From NCBI RefSeq assembly GCF_040253635.1, contig NZ_JBEJGX010000003.1, positions 62,001 to 126,000 of the forward strand: a stretch of DNA of 64,000 nucleotides, read 5' to 3'. The notes below the pieces were generated by a model. It saw only the letters and a program-made list of their open reading frames with translations. It was not told where the DNA came from and did no database searches. Source of the stretch: Streptomyces sp. Edi2 (GTDB lineage: Bacteria > Actinomycetota > Actinomycetes > Streptomycetales > Streptomycetaceae). Positions 10,018-19,371 of this stretch are shown piece after piece. The stretch's first letter is position 1. Each line of letters opens with the position of its first letter. The position numbers and the translations under genes are program-made.

Positions 10018-10032
10018 ACGGTTTCTCCTTGG

Positions 10033-10088
10033 ATTTCAGGGGTTGCGGCGAGAGTAGAGTCCATACAGGACAGTTTCCGCCCTGAAAT
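10033..10088. promoter_or_regulatory. Divergent promoter region with nested dyads
   Basis: A perfect 9-bp inverted repeat, ATTTCAGGG (10033-10041) and CCCTGAAAT (10080-10088), brackets the 83-bp gap between the hydrolase and the WYL regulator. Inside it is a tighter dyad, GTCC-ATACA-GGAC (10059-10071). A regulator binding here could control both genes. This is inferred from layout. Confidence 0.45.
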
Positions 10089-10100
10089 GCCGAGTGATCC

Positions 10101-11069
10101 ATGTCATATCCCTTGACGCGTGTGCTGGCCCTGCTGGAACTCCTCCAGTCCCAGCCGGGCCTGACCGGTGCACAACTGGCGGACCGCCTGGGGACCGATG
10201 TGCGTACGGTGCGGCGCTACGCGGCCCGCCTGCGCGAGCTGGGCCTCCCGGTGGAATCGGACCGGGGCCGCTTCGGCGGTTACCGGCTGGCCCGCGGCTA
10301 CCGGATGCCGCCGCTGATGCTCACCAACGAAGAAGCCCTCGTGATCATGCTGGGCCTGCTGGCCGGGGACCGGCTGGGCATGAGCACCACCGCTCCGGCC
10401 GGCGCCGGCGCCCTTGCCAAGATCGAACGAGTACTCCCGGACCCGCTGCGTGCACCGCTGGCCGCCATGCGGGACACCTTGTCGTTCACCACCGACACCG
10501 TGCTTGCGCAGGCCCCCGAGACAGGCGTCCTGCTGACCCTGGCGCAGGCATGCCACTCCGGTCACACGGTCGGCCTGCGCTACCGCTCCTGGCACCGGGA
10601 ACACACGGAGCGCGAGGTCGACCCGTACGGCGTGGTGTTCCATTCCGGGTGCTGGTACCTCGTCGGCCACGACCATCTCCGGGACGGCCTGCGTACCTTT
10701 CGCATCGACCGGATCGCCTCCGCCACGCCCGGTGCGGCAACGTTCACCGCCCCCGAGGGCTTCGACCCGGTGACCCACCTCACCGCATCTCTGGCCCGGA
10801 CTCCCGCGCCGTGGCAGGTCGAGGTACTGATCGAGGGCCCCCTCGACGAGATCGCGCGCCGGCTGCCCCGCACGATCGTCACCCTCACCGCCACACCCAC
10901 CGGCGTGCTGATGCGCGCGCAGGCCGCACGGCTGGACAGTGTGGCCCGCCTGCTCGCCTCCCTGGAATGGCCCTTCACCGTCCACAGCCCCGACCAGCTG
11001 CGCCACTCTCTCAAAGACCTGGCCCGGCAACTCACGGCCGCCGCCGAACAGCCGGCCGGGGACGCCTAG
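10101..11069 (+). CDS. WYL-domain transcriptional regulator (YafY/DeoR-like)
   Basis: A 322-residue regulator. Residues about 4-60 form an HTH_11 winged helix (LTGAQLADRLGTDVRTVRRY). It is followed by the typical linker RFGGYRLARGYRMPPLMLTNEE. The WYL domain lies around 135-225 and contains GCWYLVGHDH, and a WCX-type C-terminal region follows. WYL domains sense ligands or nucleic acids. ATG 10101 gives a full-length protein. It is transcribed away from the alpha/beta hydrolase, the likely target, across a short dyad-rich gap. Confidence 0.85.
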   Translation: MSYPLTRVLALLELLQSQPGLTGAQLADRLGTDVRTVRRYAARLRELGLPVESDRGRFGGYRLARGYRMPPLMLTNEEALVIMLGLLAGDRLGMSTTAPAGAGALAKIERVLPDPLRAPLAAMRDTLSFTTDTVLAQAPETGVLLTLAQACHSGHTVGLRYRSWHREHTEREVDPYGVVFHSGCWYLVGHDHLRDGLRTFRIDRIASATPGAATFTAPEGFDPVTHLTASLARTPAPWQVEVLIEGPLDEIARRLPRTIVTLTATPTGVLMRAQAARLDSVARLLASLEWPFTVHSPDQLRHSLKDLARQLTAAAEQPAGDA

Positions 11070-11436
11070 AAGTAGCCAGCGCCTCTTGGAGTCCCTGCGC
11101 GTGGCGGGCCGGCCGGTCCGATCCGCGAGCCGGCCGGGCGGCCGCCCCTGTCAGCCGTGGTCGCCGATCCGTGAGGGCGCGCGGTGAAGAAGAGGCATCA
11201 CGCCTCGATGAAGGCACGCACCCTGCCGCCGTCCATCCGCTCGAAGCTCTTTCGGGTGATCGGCAGCAGCCCCACCGGACGCAGCAACCAGGCCGGCTCT
11301 GAACTGGCCTCTGGAAACGGCCGGTTGCCCGCCCGATGCATACCACCGGGCCGAGGCTGCTGAAGGACGAGGCTGCTGAAGAGCATCGGCGCCGCGCGTC
11401 ACGCGTCACGCGCAGGCAAGCGAGCTCATGGCACAC
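11070..11436. other. Intergenic gap with possible gene remnant on minus strand
   Basis: No intact gene is visible. The minus frame 11198-11386 ends in LLPITRKSFERMDGGRVRAF and looks like the C-terminus of a larger protein that has lost its front half; I could not assign a family. It lies between the WYL gene and a strong hairpin. Confidence 0.25.
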
Positions 11437-11475
11437 AGCCCCGTTGATCTGTGCCACACACAGGTCAACGGGGCT
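11437..11475. terminator. Strong symmetrical hairpin terminator
   Basis: AGCCCCGTTGA (11437-11447) pairs perfectly with TCAACGGGGCT (11465-11475). After one wobble pair the stem continues with CTGTG/CACAG around a CCACA loop, for 17 pairs in all. It lies at the 3' side of the convergent hydrolase gene and can work in both directions. Confidence 0.75.
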
Positions 11476-11543
11476 TCGTCACGTCCGCATGCCGGCAGCA
11501 GGAAACCGGGCGGAAGCGGGGTTGGTGAACCGTGCCGGATGCG

Positions 11544-12398
11544 TCAGCCGGGCAGTCCTCGAACGAACCCGGCGACCACCGTCGCCACCGCTTCCGGAGT
11601 CTCCATGGTCATGGGGTGGGTGGCGTCGATCCGGTCGACACTGACCGTCGGCCGGGTGCGGGAGAGCACGGCCAGCTCGTCGGAAACCTCTTGTGCGAAC
11701 CGGGCCCTGAATTCGCCGAACCACTCCATACCAGGCGCAGGCGGTAGCTCCCGGCCGGCCTGTACCACCAGCAGTGGGCGGCCGACTCCGTCCAGCCATG
11801 CGGTGACACCGAGCGCGCCGAGCCTGTGGAGTTCGTCGACGATCTCCCGCGCCGCCGCCCGTTCCGGCAGTGTCTGCCACCTGCCGTCGGGCAACGGGCG
11901 GGCGGCCGCGCGGGCAGCGGCCTCCGCGCGGTCCGCGGGAATCCCGAACCGGGCGCAGTTGAGGACCTGCTCCTCGATGTACTCGGGTGGCGCGATGACC
12001 CCGACTGACGCCAGCAGCCCCTCATTCGCCTTTTCGGCGCCGGGGTAGTCGCGTCCCCACCAGAAGCCGTCGAGATTCACGGCGGCACGGGTACGGTCCG
12101 GGTTCGCCCGGGCGTATTCGACGGCGACCAGGCCGCCGAGGGAATGGCCCACCGCTACGGCCTCCGGCACGCCCCGCGCGTCGAGTGTGTCCGCGATGTC
12201 CTGCACCACGGTGGGGATGGTCCAGGGGGAGATACCGGGAGAGCGGCCGTGCCCGGGAAGGTCGACGGCGAGGACACGGTGGCCGGAGGAGAGCAGCGCG
12301 GCTGAGGCGTCCCAGTCGGTGAGCGACCTTCCGTAAGCGTGCAGGAGAACCAGTTGAGGGCCATCGCCCCCGTAGTCATGAACGTGTAGGAGTGTCAT
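11544..12398 (-). CDS. Alpha/beta-fold hydrolase
   Basis: A 284-residue hydrolase with the classic order of motifs: LVLLHAYGRSLTDW (oxyanion region), VDLPGHGRSPG, nucleophile elbow GHSLGG (Ser near residue 101), and a C-terminal THPMTMETPE that supplies the catalytic His. It resembles haloalkane-dehalogenase/BPHL-type hydrolases. The cap region contains WWGRDYPG, which does not identify a substrate. GAGG lies 5 bases before the ATG. Its 3' end faces the strong hairpin at 11437-11475. The divergent neighbour is an Asp/Glu-racemase-family enzyme; no functional link is evident. Confidence 0.8.
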   Translation of the reverse strand: MTLLHVHDYGGDGPQLVLLHAYGRSLTDWDASAALLSSGHRVLAVDLPGHGRSPGISPWTIPTVVQDIADTLDARGVPEAVAVGHSLGGLVAVEYARANPDRTRAAVNLDGFWWGRDYPGAEKANEGLLASVGVIAPPEYIEEQVLNCARFGIPADRAEAAARAAARPLPDGRWQTLPERAAAREIVDELHRLGALGVTAWLDGVGRPLLVVQAGRELPPAPGMEWFGEFRARFAQEVSDELAVLSRTRPTVSVDRIDATHPMTMETPEAVATVVAGFVRGLPG

Positions 12399-12598
12399 CG
12401 GACCTCACTGTAGAGGGCACACAGCAAGGCGAACACCGGATTAAAGTTCCCCGTCGAGCGTGAAGTGCGCTCTTTGCAGGCCAACTTGAGCTGTTCCCCT
12501 TTCGCGCAAATGGGCAGGGGTGGTGGGGGCCGGAGGTCTGCTCCGGCCCCCACCGCGCTACGGCGAGCGGATCAGCGACACCACTTGTGAGGATGACC

Positions 12599-13429
12599 AT
12601 GGCGGATGTGACAGACCCCGACTACACAGATGTGACAGAACTCGACTGTGCGGAAGGGCCAGGCCCCGACTGTGCTGATGTGACAGACCCGAATGATGCA
12701 CAGGGTGCGCGCGTCTCGCACCCCCGGTCCAGGGTGGGGGTGGTGGCTTCGTTCGACTTCGACCGGGACCGGGAGATCTGGCGCTGGGCACCGGAGACGG
12801 TGTCGCTGTTCATCGCGCGAACCGATCCTGTGACGTTCTCCGACAACCTCGAACTGGTCTCGTCCCTCAACCGCCCCGGCTGCGTGGACCGGCCCACCCG
12901 TGAGGTCTGTGCGATCGGCTCCCAGGTCGTCACCTACCTCTGCACCGCCTGCAGTTTTGTCGGGGGTGCCGCCGGCGAACGGGCACTTCGCCAGGCCATG
13001 CGCACCGCAGGTGCCCCCCAGGCGCTGACCTCGGCCGGGTCGGTGGTGGCGGCCCTGCGCGCGTTGGAGGCGCGGCGTATCGCCGTGGTGCATCCCTACG
13101 AGCCGCCGGTGGGCAGGCGGCTGCACGAGTACCTGACCGGTGAGGGACTGGAGGTGCTGTCCCTCACCGACCTCGGCCTGGGCTCCGTCCACGAGATCTA
13201 CGACGTGTCCTACGAGCAGGTGACCGCGGCGGTCCGGTCCGGCGTCCACCCAGAGGCCGACGCCGTGTTCATCAGCTGCACGGCGCTGCCGACCTACGAC
13301 CTCATCGCCCCCTTGGAGGAGGAGTTCGGCAAGCCCGTCGTCACGGTCAACCAGGCCACCATCTGGGCGGCCCTGCGCGCGGTGGGCGAGCGCGCCATCG
13401 GGCCCCGCCAACAACTACTGACCGTGTGA
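12599..13429 (+). CDS. Asp/Glu racemase superfamily enzyme (AMDase/maleate isomerase-like)
   Basis: A 276-residue protein. From residue 44 it follows the arylmalonate decarboxylase/maleate cis-trans isomerase pattern: RVGVVASFDFDRDREIWRW, then LCTACSFVGG with Cys115/Cys118, then VFISCTALPTYD with Cys227. The two cysteine sites about 110 residues apart match the paired catalytic cysteines of this superfamily. ATG 12599 is chosen because GAGG precedes it by 6 bases. The first 40 residues are an acidic low-complexity extension encoded by three copies of a GATGTGACAGA-like element and are absent from the family core. Its stop overlaps an in-frame GTG of the next gene (GTGA), so translation of the two may be coupled. 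The substrate is unknown. Confidence 0.75.
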   Translation: MADVTDPDYTDVTELDCAEGPGPDCADVTDPNDAQGARVSHPRSRVGVVASFDFDRDREIWRWAPETVSLFIARTDPVTFSDNLELVSSLNRPGCVDRPTREVCAIGSQVVTYLCTACSFVGGAAGERALRQAMRTAGAPQALTSAGSVVAALRALEARRIAVVHPYEPPVGRRLHEYLTGEGLEVLSLTDLGLGSVHEIYDVSYEQVTAAVRSGVHPEADAVFISCTALPTYDLIAPLEEEFGKPVVTVNQATIWAALRAVGERAIGPRQQLLTV

Positions 13430-13581
13430 CCCGGGACCGCAGGGCCGCCCCGGCGCCCGCCGCCCGGGGCCGACGCAGGCCGGTCGGCGGCCCTGCGCCG
13501 CCGGCTCCGGAGGCGACGCAGTTACTGCCTCCGGCCTCACCACGTCCGGCCGACGTCACGACCACAACCGGGCCACTCGCA

Positions 13582-13610
13582 CGAGCCCGAGCCCGAGCCC
13601 GAGCCCGAGC
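13582..13610. repeat. Tandem hexamer CGAGCC
   Basis: Nearly five copies of CGAGCC lie between the racemase-family gene and the methyltransferase start. If the GTG at 13426 were used, it would encode an Arg-Ala run. Confidence 0.8.
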
Positions 13611-13656
13611 ACAAACACAAGCCCGAGCACGACCGAGGGCACGAGAGAGGGCACCC

Positions 13657-14469
13657 ATGACACAGCAGCCTGCCACCAGCCCCTACCACAGCGGCCTGTT
13701 GAGCAACGACGCCCACCGGGAACGCGACCGCTTGGAGTCCATCCAACGCAGCGTCGACGCTTTCACCACCGGCATTCTCAATGGCCTTCCCATCGAAGCG
13801 TCCTGGAACTGCCTGGAACTGGGCGCGGGCACGGGCTCCATCGCCTACTGGCTCGCCGGACGCTGTCCGGACGGACGCATAGTCGCCGCCGACCTCGACG
13901 CCCGCCACCTCGATGCGGACCGGGCCGTGAATCTGGAGATCCAGGAAGCCGACATCACACGGGAGGGCTACGCACCCGGCAGCTTCGACCTCATCCACGC
14001 CCGCTACCTCTTCTGCCATCTCGCGGAACGCGACCACATGGTCGCGCGGGCCGCCCGCTGGCTCTCCCCCGGTGGCTGGCTCGTCATCGAAGAGCCCTAT
14101 CACCTGCCGGCCGGCACCTCGCCCTTCCCTGTGGTCCAGCGCATCCTCGACGCCTACCAGCGCACCTACCGCGAACACGGCGCCGACATGACCTGGGCCC
14201 GGGCTCTGCCTGCCCTCCTCGCCCGGAACACACTGACCGAGGTGGCCTTCGCCGGAAACCTCGGCTGCATGGGCGGACTCGACCAGGACCGCTGGCTCCC
14301 GCTCATCACCCAAGCGGCCCCCACCCTGCTCGCCGGCGGCCTCATCACCGAGGCCGACCTGACCGAGTTCGCCACCCTGCTGAAAGACCCGGCGTTCATC
14401 GACATCCCGCAAGTCACCATCTCCGCATGGGGCCGCCGCCCCGGCGCCACCCCGGACACGCCGGCCTGA
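13657..14469 (+). CDS. Class I SAM-dependent methyltransferase
   Basis: A 270-residue methyltransferase. Motif I reads LELGAGTGSIA near residue 50, the acidic residue after strand 2 is in VAADLDARHLD, and the post-motif region is GSFDLIHARYLFCHL and SPGGWLVIEEPY. This is the UbiE-like Methyltransf_11/25 type. ATG 13657 is preceded by GAGAGAGG and starts just before the conserved fold. The open frame runs back to GTG 13426, overlapping the upstream stop as GTGA, but those 77 codons are Arg/Ala/Pro-rich and look like leader. The pair with the upstream racemase-family gene suggests co-transcription. The methyl acceptor is unknown. Confidence 0.8.
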   Translation: MTQQPATSPYHSGLLSNDAHRERDRLESIQRSVDAFTTGILNGLPIEASWNCLELGAGTGSIAYWLAGRCPDGRIVAADLDARHLDADRAVNLEIQEADITREGYAPGSFDLIHARYLFCHLAERDHMVARAARWLSPGGWLVIEEPYHLPAGTSPFPVVQRILDAYQRTYREHGADMTWARALPALLARNTLTEVAFAGNLGCMGGLDQDRWLPLITQAAPTLLAGGLITEADLTEFATLLKDPAFIDIPQVTISAWGRRPGATPDTPA

Positions 14470-14582
14470 GCAGGACGACGAGGGGCGGTGCGGCCACAGC
14501 CGGGCGGCCTCTCGCCCTCCCGTGGGGCAACTGCCGTAGCGCGCCTTGCCAGCACTCATGCAAAGCAGGATAAATAGGAAGC

Positions 14583-17500
14583 ATGAGCGGAAATCCGGGC
14601 CGATTCCGGCGTTGGCTGAGTCGCGCGCCCGGCCGTTCCGCCATTCCGGGCATTCCTCCTGCCGGGAGCAGCACCGGCAACCAGCAGGGGGAACGCCCAA
14701 CGGAGACCCGAGGCCCTGCGGGGGCCAGCAGTCATGCAGGGACCGCCGGCCCTGCGGATACCGGAGATCCCGCAGAGGACGGCGGCCCCGCGGAGACCGG
14801 CAGCCCTGCGGAGGACGGCGGTCCCGCGGAGGACCAACGCCCCCCGGAGGAAGAACGCCCCGCGAGTACCGGAGGTCCGCGGCACATACGGCCCTCCGTG
14901 ACCACGCGCAGCGTCGCCAGGGAAGTCTTCCTCCTGCAGCTGGTGCTCGTGGTGCTGCTGGTCGCGGCGGCGGTGGTGGCCCTCGTCGTCCAGGCCCGGC
15001 GGGACACCATGACCGACGCCCAGCACCGGACGCTCGCCGCCGCCGAGTCCTTCGCACACTCCTGGGGGCTCCAGGAGGCGCTGAACAGCGACAATCCGAC
15101 CGCGAAACTCCAGCCGCTCGCCGAGGCGGCCCGGAAGGCCTCCGGCGTCGACGCCCTCATCGTCTACAAACTCGACGGGATCACCCTCACCCACAGCGAC
15201 CCGCGGCAGATCGGCAAGCACGTCATCGGCCCGTATGCCGAGGCCGCCCGGGGCAAACCCTTCACCCGGACCTTCCAGGGTGCCCTGGGCCTCTCCGTGG
15301 TTTCCGCGGCCCCCGTCAAGGACGCCTCGGGCAGGGTCGTCGCCCTTGTCGCCGCACCGGTCACGGTGGAGAAGGTGCAGAAGTCGGTGAACCGGCAGCT
15401 GCCCATGTTCCTGGGCACCGCGGTCGTGGCGCTGGCTCTCGCCGGAGGGGGCGCGTGGCTGGTGAGCCGTCGGCTGCGCCGGCAGACCCACGGTCTGGGA
15501 CCGGCCGAGATGACCCGGATGTACGAGCACCACGATGCGGTCCTGCACGCGGTACGGGAGGGTGTCCTCATCGTCGGGCGCGACGGGCGGCTACTGCTGG
15601 CCAACGACGAGGCACGGCGGCTGCTGGACCTGCCGGCGGAAGCGGAGGGACGCCATGTCGGCGACCTGGGGCTGGACCCCCGTACCGCCGCACTCCTGGC
15701 GTCGGACCGCACCGCCACCGACGAGGTGCACCTGGCCCGGGACAGACTGCTGGCCCTCAGCAAGCGGTCCACCACCACCCACGGAGCCCACCAGGGAAGC
15801 GTGGTGACCCTGCGTGACACCACCGAACTGAGGTGGCTGTCGGGGCGCGCCGAGGTGGCCCGGGAGCGGCTGAGACTCCTCTACGACGCCGGGGTACGGA
15901 TCGGCTCCACGCTCAATGTCGTGCGCACGGCCGAGGAACTGGCGCAGGTGGCGGTCCCCCGGTTCGCCGACATCGTCACCGTCGAGCTGCTGGACCCGGT
16001 CCTGAAGGGCGAGGAGCCGGCCGTGGCGGGTACCGGGCTGCACCGGGCGGCCCTCGCCGGCCTGGCTCCGGACCATCCGCTCCACCCCGTCGGCGAGCTG
16101 GTCCGGTTCGCCCCGGACGCCGCGTTGGGTGCGCATATGGACCGGGCCCGCTCCATGGTGGAGCCGGACCTGGCCGGTTCCACCGCCTGGCGGTCCCAGG
16201 ACCCGGAGCGCACCCGGCGGATCCTGGACCACGGGGTGCATTCCCTGGCGGTCGTACCGCTGCGCGCCCGGGGCGTGGTGCTGGGACTGGTGGACTTCTG
16301 GCGGTCGGGGAGCACTCCGCCCTTCGACGACGAGGACCTGTCCTTCGCCGAGGAGCTGGCGGGGCGGGCCGCGGTGGGCATCGACAACGCCCGGCGCTAC
16401 ACCCGCGAGCGCACGATGGCGATGACGCTCCAGCGCAGCCTGATGCCCCGCGGCCTGCCCGACCAGGACATCCTGGAGGTGGCGCACCGCTACCTTCCGG
16501 CCCGGGCCGGAGTGGGCGGTGACTGGTTCGACGTCATCCCGCTGCCCGGCGCCCGGGTGGCGCTGGTCGTCGGCGACGTGGTCGGCCACGGGCTGCATGC
16601 GGCGGCCACCATGGGCCGGCTGCGCATCGCCGTGCACAACTTCTCGGCCCTGGACATCTCGCCCGACGAGCTGCTGGGCCACCTGGACGAGCTGGTGACC
16701 CGCCTCGACGTCCAGGACGAGGACGGCGACGAGGGACCGGCGATCACCGGCGCCACTTGTCTGTACGTCATCTACGACTCCGTCTCGGGGCGGGTCACCG
16801 CCGCCACGGCCGGTCATCCGCCGCCGGCCGTGGCCTACCCCGACGGGACCGTGGAGTTCCTGCACCCTCCCGTCTCCCCGCCGTTGGGCCTGAGCACCGG
16901 CCTGCCCTTCGAGGCCACCGAGCTGTCGTTGCCGGAGGGCTGCCGGCTGGTGCTCTACACCGACGGGCTGATCGAGAACCGCAGCCGCGACCTGGACGCG
17001 GGGCTGGAGGCACTGCGTGCGGCCCTCGCCGGCCCGGACCGTACACCGGAGGACACCTGCGCCACCGTCATGCAATCGCTGCTGCCCACCAGGTCCACCG
17101 ATGACGTCGCGCTGCTGGTGGCCCGGCCCCGGCGGCTGGACCCGGCCGACGTCGCCGAGTGGGACGTACCCCGCGACCCGGCGGCGGTGGGCCCGGTCCG
17201 CAACGCCTGCGTCCGCCAATTGGAGGACTGGGGTCTGCAGCACATCGCCTACGGCACCGAGCTCGTCCTCAGCGAACTGATCACCAACGCCGTTCGCTAC
17301 GGCGCCGAGCCCATCCATGTGCGGCTCCTGCACACCCGCAGCACCCTGATCTCCGAGGTCTCCGACGGCAGCAGCACCTCCCCGCACATCCGCCAGGCGA
17401 AGGCCACCGACGAGGACGGCCGCGGCCTCTTCCTCGTCGCGCAGTTCGCCGAACACTGGGGCACCCGCTACTCCCCCAGGGGCAAGACGATCTGGGCCTC

Positions 17501-17585
17501 TCAGTCGATCGACCCCGACGCGCTGCCCCCGGAGGAGGAGTCACCGGAGGACCTTCTGAGCCGTTGGGAGCAGCCCGGAGAGTAG
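14583..17585 (+). CDS. Membrane sensor PP2C phosphatase: CACHE-like, PAS, GAF, SpoIIE, HATPase
   Basis: A 1000-residue multidomain regulator. Residues 1-105 are a cytoplasmic low-complexity tail with repeated PAEDGG/PAETGS units. Helix 1 spans about 115-136, an extracytoplasmic sensor about 140-272 and helix 2 about 274-295. Then come a PAS domain (about 313-430), a GAF domain (about 437-600), a SpoIIE PP2C phosphatase (about 620-845) with GGDWFDVIPL and GDVVGHG metal-binding aspartates, and a C-terminal HATPase_c_2 (about 860-990) with the N-box ELITNAVRYG. Such proteins dephosphorylate anti-sigma-factor antagonists and carry an RsbW-like kinase half, controlling alternative sigma factors. 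AGGA precedes ATG 14583. The STAS protein 3 kb downstream is a possible partner. Confidence 0.88.
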   Translation: MSGNPGRFRRWLSRAPGRSAIPGIPPAGSSTGNQQGERPTETRGPAGASSHAGTAGPADTGDPAEDGGPAETGSPAEDGGPAEDQRPPEEERPASTGGPRHIRPSVTTRSVAREVFLLQLVLVVLLVAAAVVALVVQARRDTMTDAQHRTLAAAESFAHSWGLQEALNSDNPTAKLQPLAEAARKASGVDALIVYKLDGITLTHSDPRQIGKHVIGPYAEAARGKPFTRTFQGALGLSVVSAAPVKDASGRVVALVAAPVTVEKVQKSVNRQLPMFLGTAVVALALAGGGAWLVSRRLRRQTHGLGPAEMTRMYEHHDAVLHAVREGVLIVGRDGRLLLANDEARRLLDLPAEAEGRHVGDLGLDPRTAALLASDRTATDEVHLARDRLLALSKRSTTTHGAHQGSVVTLRDTTELRWLSGRAEVARERLRLLYDAGVRIGSTLNVVRTAEELAQVAVPRFADIVTVELLDPVLKGEEPAVAGTGLHRAALAGLAPDHPLHPVGELVRFAPDAALGAHMDRARSMVEPDLAGSTAWRSQDPERTRRILDHGVHSLAVVPLRARGVVLGLVDFWRSGSTPPFDDEDLSFAEELAGRAAVGIDNARRYTRERTMAMTLQRSLMPRGLPDQDILEVAHRYLPARAGVGGDWFDVIPLPGARVALVVGDVVGHGLHAAATMGRLRIAVHNFSALDISPDELLGHLDELVTRLDVQDEDGDEGPAITGATCLYVIYDSVSGRVTAATAGHPPPAVAYPDGTVEFLHPPVSPPLGLSTGLPFEATELSLPEGCRLVLYTDGLIENRSRDLDAGLEALRAALAGPDRTPEDTCATVMQSLLPTRSTDDVALLVARPRRLDPADVAEWDVPRDPAAVGPVRNACVRQLEDWGLQHIAYGTELVLSELITNAVRYGAEPIHVRLLHTRSTLISEVSDGSSTSPHIRQAKATDEDGRGLFLVAQFAEHWGTRYSPRGKTIWASQSIDPDALPPEEESPEDLLSRWEQPGE

Positions 17586-18102
17586 TGAGAAGGCCGGGGG
17601 CGCCGCGCCTGCGCCCACGGAAGGGGACGCCGCCATACGTGCGGGGTACCTCCTCGCCGCGCCCGCTGAGAGCGGGCCGCGAGCCGCTCCGTACGCGCGT
17701 GGCGTGGCATAGCGGGTGGGCGCCGCGCTCCTGCCGCCTACTCGCCGCTATGACCTGGCCGATCACCACCCTGACGGGTACACACAAAGGGGCAGAGTAG
17801 GCTGATTCGGACCATTCCTGCAGAGAGAAGCTTCGGGCGGTGACCGTCGCGGCGGGGTGGCGCCAGGACCGCCCGCGTGGCAAGGCGCCGGCGGCCTGCC
17901 GGAGTGCCGGAGGCGTCGTCCGCCCGGTGAGCCTTCGAGGCCCCCGGCGGCCGTTCCGCCTCACCTCTCCTGGCGTGCGCCGTCGTCGACCGCGGAGGCC
18001 GCTGTACGAGCCATGCGAACGCACTCGGTCAAGGCGTTCCCTGGTCCGCGTCCGCCACCCGCCCGGCGGACCGTTCCCCCACCCGGCCCTGTTGGAGGCG
18101 CA
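17586..18102. other. Intergenic gap, 517 bp
   Basis: No convincing gene; the open frames here are Arg/Pro-rich shadows. A short hairpin, GCCCGCT-GAG-AGCGGGC (17661-17677), about 75 bases after the phosphatase stop may terminate it. The remainder should carry the promoter of the lipoprotein gene. Confidence 0.35.
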
Positions 18103-19251
18103 GTGGCTACACATCATCGGGTCCGCGCAGGCGCCCTCCTGCGCTGTCTCGGTCTCGGCCTTGCGGTGCTCGGTCTCGGTGCATGCCAGGAATCGGGACC
18201 CACCCGGCCGGTCGAGCCCTCCCGGGCCGAGTCCGCCGCGGAGGCGGGCGGGACGGCGGCACTGATCAAGGCGGCGAAGAAGGAGGGCAGGCTCAACACG
18301 ATCGCGCTGCCACGCGAGTGGGCCAACTACGGCGGGCTGATCGACGGCTTCGAGAAGAAGTACGGCATCAAGGTCGTCGTCGACAAGCCGTACGACCACA
18401 GCCGCCAGGAGATCGACGCCATCAGGCGCTACCGCGGCCAAAAGCGCGCCCCCGACGTGGTCGACGTCGGGGATTCCTTCGCCCAGACCGCGGTGCGGCA
18501 GAACCTGCTGGCTCCCTACCGGGTCGCGCAGTTCGACCAGCTCCCGCCCGAGCAGAAAGACGCCGAAGCCCGCTGGTACAACAACTACGGCGGCTACATC
18601 TCCATCGGCTGCGATGCCGCCCGCGTCCGTACCTGCCCCGAGTCCTTCGCGGATCTGCTGCAGCCGGAGTACAAGGGCCTGGTCGCGATGCACGGCGATC
18701 CCACGGACGCGGGATCGGCCTTCGCCGCCGTATACGCGGCGGCACTCGCCAACGGAGGGTCGTTCGACAACATCCGGCCGGGCATCGACTTCTTCGCCCG
18801 GCTCGACAAGAGCGGCAACTACAGCCGGGCCGACCCCAGCCCGGCCGCGATCGCCAAGGGCAGGACACCGATCAGCATCGAGTGGGACTACCTCAACCTG
18901 CAGCACATCGACCAGCTCCGCGGTACGCGCGTGAAGTGGAAGGTCTCCATTCCCTTCGACGGCAGTTTCTCCCAGTACTACGCGCAGGCGATCAACAAGG
19001 ACGCCCCCCACCCGGCCGCGGCGCGCCTGTGGGAGGAATACCTCTTCAGCCCGGAAGGCCAGAACCTCCGCCTCGTGGACTACGCCCGCCCGGTGCTGAT
19101 GGCCGTCATGGCAAAGAACGGCACCCTGGACAAGGCCCTGGCCGCACGGCTGCCGACCGTCGAGGGCACACCCCAGTTCCCGACCGAGGCCCAGCTGAAC
19201 AAGGCCCTGCGCACCGTCCGTGAGAACTGGGCCAAGGCCGTCGGCAGCTGA
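18103..19251 (+). CDS. Extracellular solute-binding lipoprotein (ABC importer type)
   Basis: A 382-residue lipoprotein. The N-terminus VATHHRVRAGALLRCLGLGL is a signal peptide ending in the lipobox LGLGAC, with Cys28 as the lipid anchor. The mature part follows the spermidine/thiamine/iron-type periplasmic-binding fold: LIKAAKKEGRLNTIALPREW, GFEKKYGIKVVV, and the C-terminal PAAARLWEEYLFSPEGQ. GTG 18103 is chosen over the longer frame because GGAGG lies 4 bases upstream and the signal peptide then starts correctly. No permease or ATPase gene is adjacent, so it is an orphan binding protein or uses a transporter elsewhere. The ligand is unknown. Confidence 0.82.
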   Translation: MATHHRVRAGALLRCLGLGLAVLGLGACQESGPTRPVEPSRAESAAEAGGTAALIKAAKKEGRLNTIALPREWANYGGLIDGFEKKYGIKVVVDKPYDHSRQEIDAIRRYRGQKRAPDVVDVGDSFAQTAVRQNLLAPYRVAQFDQLPPEQKDAEARWYNNYGGYISIGCDAARVRTCPESFADLLQPEYKGLVAMHGDPTDAGSAFAAVYAAALANGGSFDNIRPGIDFFARLDKSGNYSRADPSPAAIAKGRTPISIEWDYLNLQHIDQLRGTRVKWKVSIPFDGSFSQYYAQAINKDAPHPAAARLWEEYLFSPEGQNLRLVDYARPVLMAVMAKNGTLDKALAARLPTVEGTPQFPTEAQLNKALRTVRENWAKAVGS

Positions 19252-19371
19252 TCCGCCATCGCGGGCCGGACCGCTGCCGCTGCCGACGCGGACCCTGGGC
19301 ATACTCCAGCCTGCCGCCTCGCCTCGAACCGCCATGGGGCGAGGGCCGCGCCAAGGGAGCTGAGGGAAGAA

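Noticed and set aside
13426..13656. N-terminal extension of the methyltransferase from GTG 13426
   Set aside because: The Arg/Ala/Pro-rich translation of a hexamer run is unlikely protein; a good ribosome site precedes ATG 13657. The GTGA overlap is kept as a finding.
15591..17456. Long minus-strand frames opposite the SpoIIE phosphatase
   Set aside because: The plus strand carries all PAS/GAF/PP2C/HATPase motifs; the minus frames have none and show biased composition.
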